A stretch of 14,967 nucleotides of DNA, taken from an uncultured Pseudomonadota bacterium. GTDB lineage: Bacteria; Pseudomonadota; Alphaproteobacteria; RUG11792. Positions 7,037-14,804 of this stretch are shown here, piece by piece. A model generated the notes under the pieces. That model had not been told where the DNA came from. It saw nothing but the letters and a program-made list of their open reading frames with translations, and did not search any database. The stretch covers positions 1 through 14,967 of the forward strand of contig CADBQC010000010.1 in assembly GCA_902796745.1 (NCBI GenBank), given 5' to 3'. The position numbers and the translations under genes were made by a program. The number at the start of each line of letters is the position of its first letter. Positions within the stretch are counted from its first letter, which is position 1.

Positions 7037-7528
7037 CTATTTTTTCAGCCAGCTTTCTAAACTAATATCAGAGTGTAGTTCCATCTTACTTGGCAAAAAT
7101 AGCACAGTTAATGTACGCGCCAACCCTATATTCTCCATATACTTTCCTGGAGTAGTGTATTTCGCGAAAATAAATGCTCCTTTCGCTTTGAAATAAGAAC
7201 GCAATTTTATTGGCTGTTCTAGCTTATTCCTTCCAGGAATGAGATCAAATTTGAATATTTGTATATTATCTTTATACGTCTTTATTAGAGTATTCACCTG
7301 ATTAAAATATGTCTTTGCATCCGCCATGCCTGCCAGCTTATCCACAAGATCTTGCGAATACGCCACAGCAATATGGCAAGAAAAAGACCGACTCCTGTTC
7401 GCCTGAGAATCAACCATAAAATCGACTTTTCTCAGCCAAACTAAGGAACTGGGGAGCATGCCATCGCAGGCTGTGAAAGCAATAGCAATTATCCCCAAGA
7501 TTATAATTTTTGTCTTATTCAGGGACAA
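7037..7528 (-). CDS. Lipoprotein of unknown family, upstream neighbour of dnaA
   Basis: The 163-residue protein has a lipoprotein signal: basic residues K5 and K7, hydrophobic IIILGIIAIAF, then lipobox FTAC with Cys21 as the lipidated residue. The mature part is an alpha/beta mixture with a conserved-looking PGRNKLEQP stretch (about 98-106) and FAKYTTPGKY (about 121-130). I cannot name the family. The pattern faintly recalls short lipoproteins annotated near type VI secretion genes, but no such genes are nearby, so I do not claim it. The start is TTG: it overlaps the preceding gene by 14 bp, has AAGGA about 10 nt upstream, and is needed to give a full signal peptide. The first ATG in frame (Met24) would lie beyond the lipobox. 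Confidence 0.75.
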   Translation of the reverse strand: MSLNKTKIIILGIIAIAFTACDGMLPSSLVWLRKVDFMVDSQANRSRSFSCHIAVAYSQDLVDKLAGMADAKTYFNQVNTLIKTYKDNIQIFKFDLIPGRNKLEQPIKLRSYFKAKGAFIFAKYTTPGKYMENIGLARTLTVLFLPSKMELHSDISLESWLKK

Positions 7529-7973
7529 CTCTGCTTCTTCCTTTTTGGCTATAGATGACGTGAACTCGCTGTCCTACCGATATCGCAGGCGTTGGAGCTT
7601 GTGCAATAGTAACAATTGCACCACTATCAAGCTTCACAGTATATTCAACACCGTCCTGAGCTCTGGTAGCAATGGCATTACCGGCAACGCCTCCCGCAAC
7701 GGCTCCTGCCGTAGCTGTAAGCAATTTTGCATGCCCGCCACCAAACGCACTTCCAACTAAACCACCACCAACGGCGCCTAGTGCTGTGCCTGCCATGGAT
7801 TTTTCAGGTTTTAATTCAACTTTTCTTAAGGAAATTACCTGTCCTTTTTCCGTTCTCTGAACTTCTCCTACTGCGGAGCCGTCATATCTGTTTCCAGAAT
7901 AGTCGGATGTACATCCTGCAAGCATCATGGCAATCGCTATTACAGATGTTTTCAAAAACTTATTCGTATTCAT
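7515..7973 (-). CDS. Glycine-zipper outer-membrane lipoprotein (17-kDa antigen / SlyB-like)
   Basis: This 152-residue lipoprotein has signal peptide MNTNKFLKTSVIAIAMMLAGC with Cys21 as lipidation site. A glycine zipper spans about 60-101 (GTALGAVGGGLVGSAFGGG, then TAGAVAGGVAGNA), predicted to form a two-helix membrane hairpin. A beta-rich C-terminal part (110-152) resembles SlyB/PcpY and the rickettsial 17-kDa surface antigen. The role in those families is outer-membrane integrity and stress response; details here are inference. The start at 7973 is supported by GAGAAG 6 nt upstream and by the promoter -10 at 8004-8009, which lies inside any extension to 8021. It is the first gene of the dnaA operon. 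Confidence 0.88.
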   Translation of the reverse strand: MNTNKFLKTSVIAIAMMLAGCTSDYSGNRYDGSAVGEVQRTEKGQVISLRKVELKPEKSMAGTALGAVGGGLVGSAFGGGHAKLLTATAGAVAGGVAGNAIATRAQDGVEYTVKLDSGAIVTIAQAPTPAISVGQRVHVIYSQKGRSRVVPE

Positions 7974-8003
7974 TTCGTCTTCTCTATAATCTACTCTACG
8001 GAC

Positions 8004-8034
8004 ATTATACAATTTTCCCAAACTCGCACCTCAA
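8004..8034 (-). promoter_or_regulatory. Candidate promoter of the slyB-like/dnaA operon
   Basis: On the minus strand a perfect TATAAT (8004-8009) is preceded by TTGAGG (8029-8034), 19 nt away. The -10 is consensus, while the -35 and spacing are suboptimal. Transcription would start near 7996, about 22 nt before the lipoprotein ATG. No other good promoter is visible before dnaA, so dnaA probably depends on this site. Confidence 0.55.
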
Positions 8035-8085
8035 ATAAATTGAGCGAACTTTCCATTAACTTAACTCGAACTCTATTAGCGGGCT

Positions 8086-9321
8086 TTAACAATCAGTTAC
8101 CGTAACCTTAACAAATTTTTTCTTTCCGACAGAAATTAAGCAACTTGATGCTATTGGAGTATCGTATGCGTCAACGTTCTTCCCATCAATTTTTACTCCT
8201 TTGCCATCAATTAAACGACGAGCAGAAGTTTGGCTAGGAGCTAGCCCGGTTATTACCAAAACCTTATCAATACGCATCTGTGAAGGAAGGCTATACGTTT
8301 TTACATCCAAAATTTCGGCATCCCCTTGACTAAAAATCCCAGTAGCTGTGTTATGAATATTTTCCAAACTTACCTCTGGATGCACAATGCTCGTTATTGC
8401 ATCCGCCAACATTATCTTCTTTTCATTCATTTCCTTTGTGCCAACCAGAGCTTCATAGGCATCAATTTCGGCTATATCAATATCAGTGAAAAGTTTCATG
8501 AGCTTAGTGACATCTCGATCATCTACATTTCGCCAATATTGCCAGAAATCAAAAGGAGACATCAGATTTTCATCCATCCAAACCGCTCCATTTTCTGTTT
8601 TTCCCATTTTCTTTCCTTCGGAATTTGTCAGCAAAGGCATAGACATTCCTATGCCAATTTTTCCAGTCTTTCTTCGTATCAAATCTACTCCGGAAATCAT
8701 ATTCGACCACTGATCAGCACCTCCAATTTGTAGCTGACAATTATAATTTTCAAATAGATACAAAAAATCATATGCCTGAAGAAGCATATAATTAAATTCC
8801 AAAAAACTTAGATGTTGTTGTCTTGCAAGCCGTGCACTTACGCTATCCATTGTAAGCATTTTGTTTACCGAAAATAGAGAACCATAATCACGCAAAAAAT
8901 CCATATAATTTATCTTAGATATCCAATCGTCATTGTTCAGCATGCGCACAGGATTTTCACAATTGTCGAATTTAACAAGTTTCTTCAGTTTTGCGGTAAT
9001 AGATTTTATGTTCTCAAGAACGGTCGCATAATCTAGCATAACACGCTCTTTATCTTTCCATGTTGGGTCGCCAATCTTACTTGTAGCGCCCCCACATATT
9101 ATTATTGATCGAATACCACGCTTCTGTAATTTTTGTATTAACCTCATCCACAGGAGGTGTCCAACATGAAGACTTTTTGCTGTCGGATCAAAACCTACAT
9201 AGAAAGTTATCTGCTCACCGCTCATAAAAAGTTTGTCCAGTGCCTCAGGATCTGTCACCTGATATATAAATCCCCTGCCATTAAGATCATTCAGAATAGG
9301 AGAAGAAAAATGGTATTCCAT
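8086..9321 (-). CDS. tyrS: Tyrosine--tRNA ligase
   Basis: This 411-residue class I aminoacyl-tRNA synthetase activates tyrosine and charges tRNA-Tyr. The HIGH motif is HVGH (52-55), preceded by FYVGFDPTAKSL. The tyrosine pocket includes FNYMLLQAYDF (176-186) and QIGGADQWSN (198-207). The KMSKS loop is KKMGKT (237-242), a variant I associate with proteobacterial TyrS. A C-terminal S4 RNA-binding domain occupies about 349-408. All domains are intact. The start is supported by AGAGGA 10 nt upstream. It follows uvrA on the same strand after a 188-nt gap containing a possible regulatory hairpin, and precedes the lipoprotein-dnaA operon by 112 nt. Confidence 0.97.
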   Translation of the reverse strand: MEYHFSSPILNDLNGRGFIYQVTDPEALDKLFMSGEQITFYVGFDPTAKSLHVGHLLWMRLIQKLQKRGIRSIIICGGATSKIGDPTWKDKERVMLDYATVLENIKSITAKLKKLVKFDNCENPVRMLNNDDWISKINYMDFLRDYGSLFSVNKMLTMDSVSARLARQQHLSFLEFNYMLLQAYDFLYLFENYNCQLQIGGADQWSNMISGVDLIRRKTGKIGIGMSMPLLTNSEGKKMGKTENGAVWMDENLMSPFDFWQYWRNVDDRDVTKLMKLFTDIDIAEIDAYEALVGTKEMNEKKIMLADAITSIVHPEVSLENIHNTATGIFSQGDAEILDVKTYSLPSQMRIDKVLVITGLAPSQTSARRLIDGKGVKIDGKNVDAYDTPIASSCLISVGKKKFVKVTVTDC

Positions 9322-9392
9322 TATCTATTATTCCTCTAAATTGTATTTGCTTAAGGATATCAAATAATTATCGAAAGGACTAACGGTAATTT

Positions 9393-9436
9393 ATCACCTC
9401 TGCACATCAGGAAACGGTACGGTTAGGTGATGTGCA
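9393..9436 (-). promoter_or_regulatory. tyrS leader with two overlapping alternative hairpins
   Basis: Read on the minus strand, TGCACATCA (9436-9428) pairs perfectly with TGATGTGCA (9409-9401) over 9 bp around an 18-nt loop. Its last part, ATCACCT (9431-9425), can instead pair with AGGTGAT (9399-9393) over 7 bp. The two structures share ATCA and cannot both form fully. The element lies about 70 nt upstream of the tyrS start and about 75 nt downstream of uvrA. No T-run follows, so it is not a plain terminator. It could be an mRNA processing or regulatory structure; no known riboswitch or T-box consensus was recognised. Confidence 0.4.
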
Positions 9437-9509
9437 ATACAGTTGTTTAAGCGATTACAAATATATAGCTTATGAAAGCCGCTAGCTCTAAGCGTGAACA
9501 TAGGGCTAA

Positions 9510-12089
9510 CTATAGATATCTTTTTAAGTATCGTCCAGTATAGCTTTCTGCACATTGTGATACAGTTTCTGGCGTACCTTCAACGACTACACTTCCACCG
9601 TTTTCTCCTCCTTCTTTGCCGATATCAATAATCCAATCCGCTGTCTTTATGACATCTAGATTATGCTCAATAACCACAACCGAATTGCCAGCTTCAACAA
9701 GAATATGCAAAATGTTTAGCAACTTATCTATATCGTCCATATGCAAACCAGTCGTTGGTTCATCAAGGATATATAGTGTGTTTCCTGTAGATTTTCTGGA
9801 AAGTTCCTTTGCCAACTTTACCCTTTGAGCTTCACCGCCAGAGAGTATCGTGGCCTTATGTCCTAAAGTTAAATATCCCAATCCAACACGACACAAACAG
9901 CTGAGTTTTTGGAATATTTGCGGCTGATTTTTAAAGAACTGAGTAGACTCTTCAATTGTCATATCTAGTATGTCAGAAATGCTTTTCCCCTTGTATTTGA
10001 TTTCTTGAGTTTCTCGATTAAATCGAGAACCATGGCATTGATCACAAGTAACATACACATCAGGCAAAAAGTGCATTTCGACCTTAATTACCCCATCACC
10101 TTTGCATGCCTCACAGCGTCCGCCCTTAACATTAAACGAGAATCGACTGTTTGTATATCCACGCGCTTTAGACTCCGGCAAAGTTGCATATAGATTTCGT
10201 ATATCTGTGAAGCAACCGACATATGTAGCTGGATTTGAACGAGGTGTTCTGCCTATAGGAGCTTGACTTATATCTATAACTTTGTCTATAAGCTCTATAT
10301 TTCGTATTCCTCCAAGTTCCTTAACCTTGATTACCCCGCGGTTTAGTTTTTCGTATACCGCGCGGAACAGAGTATCTATGATAAGTGTGGATTTTCCAGA
10401 ACCTGAAACCCCTGTGACGCATGTAAATACACCTAGAGGAATTTTTACATTTATATGTTTCAAGTTGTTTGCATAAGCATCCAAGATTTCTATGGCATGC
10501 TTTGGATTTACTGGTCTGCGACGTTTTGGTACCTCAATTTTTTTCTCGCCTGAAAGATACTGTCCAGTTAAACTATTTGGATTTTTCTTTATATCATCTA
10601 CTGTACCTTCTGCACAGACATACCCGCCGTGCAGACCAGCTTTGGGGCCTATATCGATTATCCAATCAGAAGCATACATAGCGTCTTCATCATGCTCCAC
10701 AACAATTACTGAATTACCAAAGTCTCGTAGGTCTTTTAAAGTGGCAATTAGTCGATCATTATCGCGCTGATGTAGGCCTATCGATGGCTCGTCCAGAACA
10801 TACATTACTCCAGTTAGTCCAGAACCAATTTGTGAAGCTAACCTAATGCGCTGACTTTCTCCACCCGATAATGTTTCCGATGCACGTGATAGAGTTAGAT
10901 ATTCTAGTCCCACATTTATCAAAAACTGCAAACGATTGGTTATCTCGGTGATCAATTTTTCAGCAATACATTTTTCTTTTTCTTCGAGATGTTTCCAAAG
11001 TTCTGTCAGCCACTCTTTTGCCGACACAATTGACATATCCGAAAGCTCAGCTATATTTTTATCTTTTATTCGAACGGATAAGGCCTCTTCAGATAGCCTT
11101 GTGCCGTTACACTTGGGGCAAATTTCTCGTTCAAGAGAGGAAAACATATCATCGAGCTCTTCTTCCTCCTGTTGGAGTTTTCTGCCAAAATATCCATATA
11201 CACTTGTATTTCCACCTTTAAATCCCAAGCCGCCACAAGATGGACACGCGCCTTTTGCGCTATTGAATGAAAACAATCTTGGTTCTATTTTTTCAATGCA
11301 GAAACCAGATACTGGACAGGCAAAGTGTTCTGAATATATTTTTTCCTCATTTGTTTCAAAATCTTTTGTTATCAGTAAGCCACCGGCGTGTTTTAACCCA
11401 ATACTAACGGAATCAGCTAATCGTTTTTTCAAATCATCTAGTGCTTCTGCTTCTTGAGGAATAGATATTCTATCAATGACAATAGAAATATCATGTTTAA
11501 TCGTCTTTGAAAGTGAGGGGGCTTCTTCTAGTTGGTATAACTCTTTATCGACAAATGCGCGTGTAAATCCGAGCCTTTGCATCATTAACAATTCGGCTTT
11601 AAATTCCCCCTTTTTTTGCCTTGCTATAGGAGCTAGTATGTAAAACTTTTTTCCTGGTTGATAACTAGCGATTGAATCTACTATCTGAGAAACCGTCTGG
11701 GCTTGTATAGGTAATCCAGTGACCGGAGAATAAGGAACACCAATCCTTGCATATAGCACTCTTAAATAATCGTATATTTCTGTTATTGTGCCTACTGTTG
11801 ACCTTGGATTTTTAGAAACGGTCTTTTGTTCAATTGAAATTGCAGGGCTTAATCCTTCAATCTTGTCTACATCTGGTTTCGGCATTAAATTTAAAAATTG
11901 TCTAGCATACGAGGACAAACTTTCCACATACCGCCGTTGTCCCTCAGCGTAGAGTGTATCGAATGCAAGTGTCGATTTCCCTGAACCACTTAACCCAGTT
12001 ATAACAACCAGCTTATTTTTCGGAACATCGATGTTTATGTTCTTCAGATTATGTTCTCTAGCTCCTTTAACCCTTATATATTCAGCCAT
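9510..12089 (-). CDS. uvrA: Excinuclease ABC subunit A, short form with reduced insertion domain
   Basis: UvrA is the damage-sensing ATPase dimer of nucleotide excision repair and hands DNA to UvrB. The protein has 859 residues from MAEYIRV, against about 940-960 in most relatives. ATPase I has Walker [10 protein letters not shown] (32-40), signature LSGGESQR (407-414) and Walker B VLDEPS (431-436). ATPase II has GVSGSGKST (560-568), LSGGEAQR (749-756) and ILDEPT. The C-terminal zinc module CEAC...CDQC (659-685) is intact and the UvrB-binding region (about 115-245) is present. The gap between CPSC (282-285) and CPKC (324-327) is only 38 residues, where about 120 are usual, so the insertion domain is nearly gone. 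GGAGGG 4 nt upstream fixes the start. The reading frame is continuous. Confidence 0.96.
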   Translation of the reverse strand: MAEYIRVKGAREHNLKNINIDVPKNKLVVITGLSGSGKSTLAFDTLYAEGQRRYVESLSSYARQFLNLMPKPDVDKIEGLSPAISIEQKTVSKNPRSTVGTITEIYDYLRVLYARIGVPYSPVTGLPIQAQTVSQIVDSIASYQPGKKFYILAPIARQKKGEFKAELLMMQRLGFTRAFVDKELYQLEEAPSLSKTIKHDISIVIDRISIPQEAEALDDLKKRLADSVSIGLKHAGGLLITKDFETNEEKIYSEHFACPVSGFCIEKIEPRLFSFNSAKGACPSCGGLGFKGGNTSVYGYFGRKLQQEEEELDDMFSSLEREICPKCNGTRLSEEALSVRIKDKNIAELSDMSIVSAKEWLTELWKHLEEKEKCIAEKLITEITNRLQFLINVGLEYLTLSRASETLSGGESQRIRLASQIGSGLTGVMYVLDEPSIGLHQRDNDRLIATLKDLRDFGNSVIVVEHDEDAMYASDWIIDIGPKAGLHGGYVCAEGTVDDIKKNPNSLTGQYLSGEKKIEVPKRRRPVNPKHAIEILDAYANNLKHINVKIPLGVFTCVTGVSGSGKSTLIIDTLFRAVYEKLNRGVIKVKELGGIRNIELIDKVIDISQAPIGRTPRSNPATYVGCFTDIRNLYATLPESKARGYTNSRFSFNVKGGRCEACKGDGVIKVEMHFLPDVYVTCDQCHGSRFNRETQEIKYKGKSISDILDMTIEESTQFFKNQPQIFQKLSCLCRVGLGYLTLGHKATILSGGEAQRVKLAKELSRKSTGNTLYILDEPTTGLHMDDIDKLLNILHILVEAGNSVVVIEHNLDVIKTADWIIDIGKEGGENGGSVVVEGTPETVSQCAESYTGRYLKRYL

Positions 12090-12090
12090 A

Positions 12091-13137
12091 TTACCCTCCA
12101 GATAACTCATTTTTTATTGCTCTTACAGCCCGATCTGCTTCAAAAAAACATGGGACGATATTCTTCTTTTTGGAAGCATACGTAACTACATCCCCGACTG
12201 CATAGCAACCATTTACGCAAGTTTCCATGTTTTCTAAATTGACTTTAATCAAATTTTTTTCGGTTTGCAACCCTAAATCTGTCGCCAATGTGCTCAGACA
12301 GGATACAAAGCCAAAGCAAAATACGATATGATCTGTCTCATATTCTCGCTCACATTGGTTTTTATCCTTGGTGTGTACCGAACGAATTCCGTTCTCCTCT
12401 TTTAGTTTATAAATATTCTGTTCCAGCTCTAATTTTATTTTTCCGTTCCTTGCAAGTTTATCCAGAATTGCTATTTTGTGCGGTTCGCAGGAAAAAACTT
12501 CTCGGCGATGTATTAAAGTTATTTGTTTTGCTACAGAAGCTATATCTATCGCGAAATCTACAGCAGAATCTCCTCCACCGGCCACTATGACGTTTTTGTT
12601 CCGATATAAAGTATGATTCAAACAATAGGATTGAACAAAATCCGAGCCCTTAGGCATTTCATTTAATCCTTGTATATTTACTGGGATGTTAGGCTTCATT
12701 TCTCCAATTCCTGTAGCTATTATGATATATCTTGAAGTAATTGCAATATTACTAATTGAATTAGAGCAAACGCTTACATTGCTGGCAATTACTTTAAAAT
12801 TACTGTTTGCTGTTCTCGTTATTTTTGTGACCCTATAACCAAAAAATTCATGCGAAGCTTTTCCAAGACACTGCTCTGAAAGATGGGATATGTAGTCCTT
12901 AGCTCTGATATTTGTGTAGCCTGGTACTCCATATATCAATTTTTCTGGATACAAAGCCATACATTGTCCACCAGCTATCATCAACTCGTCAATCAATACA
13001 CAGTTAATATTAGCTAACGAACAACAATAGGTACTATACATCCCCGCCACACCAGCTCCAACTATTGCGACGTCAACTTCGTAGGAAGAACCTGCAGAAA
13101 CTTCCTCAGATTCTTCCAAAATATCTTCTGGACGCAT
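12091..13137 (-). CDS. Ferredoxin/flavodoxin--NADP(+) reductase, thioredoxin-reductase-like type
   Basis: The 348-residue FAD/NADPH flavoenzyme is of the YumC type, which moves electrons between NADPH and ferredoxin or flavodoxin. The FAD site is [12 protein letters not shown] (24-35), followed by [21 protein letters not shown] (54-74), which is diagnostic of this group. The NADPH site is [12 protein letters not shown] (185-196) with HRR (210-212). The C-terminal FAD contact is GCYAVGDV (310-317) and the closing [15 protein letters not shown] helix is present. The CxxC redox pair of true thioredoxin reductases is absent, which argues against trxB. AGGA lies 4-5 nt before ATG 13137. The gene starts 5 nt after rpsT and its last codons encode the uvrA ribosome site, so the three genes are probably cotranscribed. 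Confidence 0.92.
   Translation of the reverse strand: MRPEDILEESEEVSAGSSYEVDVAIVGAGVAGMYSTYCCSLANINCVLIDELMIAGGQCMALYPEKLIYGVPGYTNIRAKDYISHLSEQCLGKASHEFFGYRVTKITRTANSNFKVIASNVSVCSNSISNIAITSRYIIIATGIGEMKPNIPVNIQGLNEMPKGSDFVQSYCLNHTLYRNKNVIVAGGGDSAVDFAIDIASVAKQITLIHRREVFSCEPHKIAILDKLARNGKIKLELEQNIYKLKEENGIRSVHTKDKNQCEREYETDHIVFCFGFVSCLSTLATDLGLQTEKNLIKVNLENMETCVNGCYAVGDVVTYASKKKNIVPCFFEADRAVRAIKNELSGG
12094..12099 (-). promoter_or_regulatory. Shine-Dalgarno site of uvrA inside the end of the reductase gene
   Basis: GGAGGG on the minus strand is formed by the last two codons (GGA GGG) of the reductase gene and lies 4 nt before ATG 12089. It decides against the longer start at 12110 and suggests translational coupling of the two genes. 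Confidence 0.8.
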
Positions 13138-13142
13138 TGATC

Positions 13143-13424
13143 CTATTTCTTATCTTCTCCCACAGCCACTTTAACCTTATGGCTCATTCTGGATATCTTT
13201 CTAGCAGCAGCATTTTTATGCACAACTTTTTTATTTACACCTTTCATAATTTCTTTCTGCATTTCGGAAAAAGCTTTTAAGATATTTTCCTTTGAAACTT
13301 TTTCGGCTATTGCTTGCTCCAATTTCTTGATAAAAGTTCTAATCCTGTTCATTCTGCTGGTATTAACAGCATGTTGCCTTGCTGATTTTCTTATACTTTT
13401 TTTTGCAGACTCATGAGAAGCCAT
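13143..13424 (-). CDS. rpsT: 30S ribosomal protein S20
   Basis: The 93-residue, Lys-rich, all-helical protein binds 16S rRNA in the body of the small subunit. The family pattern is clear: MASHESAKKSIRKSARQ at the N-terminus, then NRIRTFIKKLEQAI (26-39) and the conserved VVHKNAAARKISRM segment (67-80). Length is typical. No good Shine-Dalgarno sequence precedes the ATG; the upstream bases are A/T-rich, as often seen for ribosomal genes in AT-rich genomes. It heads the rpsT-reductase-uvrA group and is divergent from the exported amidase gene. Confidence 0.96.
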   Translation of the reverse strand: MASHESAKKSIRKSARQHAVNTSRMNRIRTFIKKLEQAIAEKVSKENILKAFSEMQKEIMKGVNKKVVHKNAAARKISRMSHKVKVAVGEDKK

Positions 13425-13505
13425 AAAACACTTTTTATAAATATCAAATCACTGTAAGATACGCTACCATAATTTCCTTCTTTCATCAAGAACTTTTTTG
13501 TTATA

Positions 13506-13524
13506 TTTAATATCTTATATTAAA
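13506..13524. repeat. AT-only inverted repeat in the divergent rpsT/amidase promoter region
   Basis: TTTAATAT and ATATTAAA form perfect 8-bp arms separated by CTT. It lies between two divergent genes in a stretch (13425-13615) that is otherwise very AT-rich and shows no further clear element. It may be a regulator site or promoter DNA. Pure A/T palindromes arise easily by chance here. Confidence 0.25.
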
Positions 13525-13606
13525 AAATAAGTATTATATAGAATAAGTATATATAAATATATGTAATACGATGTTATTCTATAAGTGGAAGGATGTAGTT
13601 TTTAAT

Positions 13607-13611
13607 GGAGG
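13607..13611 (+). promoter_or_regulatory. Shine-Dalgarno site fixing the start of the amidase gene
   Basis: GGAGG lies 4 nt before ATG 13616. This selects the start that directly precedes a signal peptide over the in-frame ATG at 13571, which has no ribosome site. Confidence 0.75.
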
Positions 13612-13615
13612 AAAT

Positions 13616-14668
13616 ATGAATATTAGAAAACATCTTTTAAATACATCGGCAACATTTATGTTGCTCGCTTCAACTGGAGGCGCGGTAACTAGCGAAGTGC
13701 TCGATGAAGAACCAACCACAATTGACGAATATGTCTTTAAGGGGGATACAGTTTTTTTCAAAAACCCTTGCTATAAAGCGTCTTCATCAATTGAAGATAA
13801 AATTGGGTTAAAAACTGTAGAAACGGTCGAGATAACAAATGGTAGCCCGTTAAATTTTGCGACAAATGGCCCATCCGGAAATGTGATTAGAGCCTTTTCT
13901 AAAGTGAAGAAAGCCACTAACCCTCTGGGATTATCGCATTCAGGTTTCGTTGTCAATCTTGATCCGAGAGAGTTGTATGGCACAATACTTGATGTTATGC
14001 CAGGTGGATCATCACACACTATTGCATCTTTATCAGAAAAGGCTGGAAGGGCAGTACTGCGAGAATTAGAAGACACACACAGAGGTATCATAAGTGCTGT
14101 TCATTACCCGAATGTTAAAGCTTCGTTTGCCATCGAATCGTTTGGTTCTGTCGGAGAAATTATGCGGGGCATCGCGCCTCACGTTCATATCCGAGATTTA
14201 AGCAAACGTTTGCAGGACTTCAGTGGCAATGTTTTCGTACGACCGATGTATGAGAGTGTTTCTTCAGAAATCACTATGGATTTCATGAAGGAATATCTGG
14301 GACGACCGTATGAAAGCATAGCAAATCTGAAGGAGATAGTCGGTTCTGTTGCAGATCTAAATAAGGAGGAACGTGTCGATAATGTCTTCTGTAGCGAACT
14401 CGTTTCACTTTTTTACAAAAAGTGCGGTGTGTTTGATGACAGTATTATTTCGAATAACGTTATTCCTGGTTTGTTAGGAAGCGGAGCGGGAAATAATGAT
14501 CTACTAAAAGGCAAGGCATCAGCTGACATTCCATTGAAGGTATCGTTCGCAATGTACCATCCTGAAGATGGGCAAGTGGCTCCAGTGCGCTCATCTTTTA
14601 AAGAATGGATTAATGACATGTTGGTCAAATTAACGCTAAGTTGTTGCACATTCTGCGGAGAAGAATAG
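13616..14668 (+). CDS. Exported YiiX-like (permuted NlpC/P60, papain-like) amidase
   Basis: The 350-residue protein begins with a Sec-type signal (MNIRKHLLNTSATFMLLAS, cleavage probably near residues 23-25). The body carries a permuted papain-like hydrolase pattern in which His precedes Cys: LSHSGFVV with H108, AIESFG with E174, and VFCSELVSLFYKKCGV with C259. This order and the CSELv..fY..G block match the YiiX/C92 branch of the NlpC/P60 superfamily, whose members cleave amide bonds in peptidoglycan, lipids or proteins. The substrate is unknown. In an intracellular bacterium it could act on its own wall or be exported to the host; this is inference. The C-terminus ends in a Cys-rich tail (LSCCTFCGEE). 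It is monocistronic, with a terminator right after the stop. Confidence 0.7.
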   Translation: MNIRKHLLNTSATFMLLASTGGAVTSEVLDEEPTTIDEYVFKGDTVFFKNPCYKASSSIEDKIGLKTVETVEITNGSPLNFATNGPSGNVIRAFSKVKKATNPLGLSHSGFVVNLDPRELYGTILDVMPGGSSHTIASLSEKAGRAVLRELEDTHRGIISAVHYPNVKASFAIESFGSVGEIMRGIAPHVHIRDLSKRLQDFSGNVFVRPMYESVSSEITMDFMKEYLGRPYESIANLKEIVGSVADLNKEERVDNVFCSELVSLFYKKCGVFDDSIISNNVIPGLLGSGAGNNDLLKGKASADIPLKVSFAMYHPEDGQVAPVRSSFKEWINDMLVKLTLSCCTFCGEE

Positions 14669-14681
14669 AGCTTAGCAGTAT

Positions 14682-14736
14682 AAAAGTGGCGCGATGTAAT
14701 TGAGGTAAAAAACAAATAACTACATCGCGCACTTTT
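14682..14736. terminator. Bidirectional intrinsic terminator after the amidase gene
   Basis: AAAAGTGGCGCGATGTA (14682-14698) pairs with TACATCGCGCACTTTT (14721-14736), 16 bp with a single bulged G, around a 22-nt loop. The stem ends in T-runs on either strand, so it can stop transcription from both sides. It begins 13 nt after the amidase stop codon. Confidence 0.8.
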
Positions 14737-14757
14737 CTGCGATAACAAAATAGATAA

Positions 14758-14780
14758 CCTACCGGCTGGAAGCCGGTAGG
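14758..14780 (-). terminator. GC-rich hairpin, probable terminator for a minus-strand gene from the right
   Basis: CCTACCGGCT and AGCCGGTAGG make a perfect 10-bp stem with a 3-nt loop. On the minus strand it is followed by TTATCTATTTTG, a fair T-tract; on the plus strand the tail is not T-rich. The direction indicates transcription arriving from beyond the right edge. Confidence 0.6.
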
Positions 14781-14804
14781 TCTAGGTCACGCTTGGAAAG
14801 CAGA

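Noticed and set aside
7338..7346. Perfect DnaA box TTATCCACA about 310 bp upstream of dnaA
   Set aside because: It lies inside a coding region and is produced by Val-Asp-Lys codons (GTG GAT AAG). The same explanation covers a second perfect match at 2933-2941 (GTG GAT AAA). The sites are isolated rather than clustered and there is no intergenic AT-rich unwinding region beside them, so I do not call an origin or an autoregulatory site.
10936..11457. 173-codon open frame on the plus strand, antisense to uvrA
   Set aside because: It is fully covered by conserved UvrA sequence on the other strand; Ser/Phe-rich composition is typical of an antisense shadow.
12110..12110. uvrA start at 12110 adding seven residues
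   Set aside because: It overlaps the reductase stop, has no ribosome site, and UvrA proteins normally begin just before the Y/[13 protein letters not shown] block, as from ATG 12089.
12091..13137. Annotating the flavoenzyme as thioredoxin reductase (trxB)
   Set aside because: The CxxC redox motif is missing, and the [17 protein letters not shown] segment is that of ferredoxin/flavodoxin-NADP reductases.
14758..14790. Hairpin followed by TCTAGGTCAC, resembling the right end of an IS200/IS605 element
   Set aside because: No TnpA or TnpB coding sequence or partner end is present. The T-rich tail on the minus strand makes an ordinary terminator the simpler reading.
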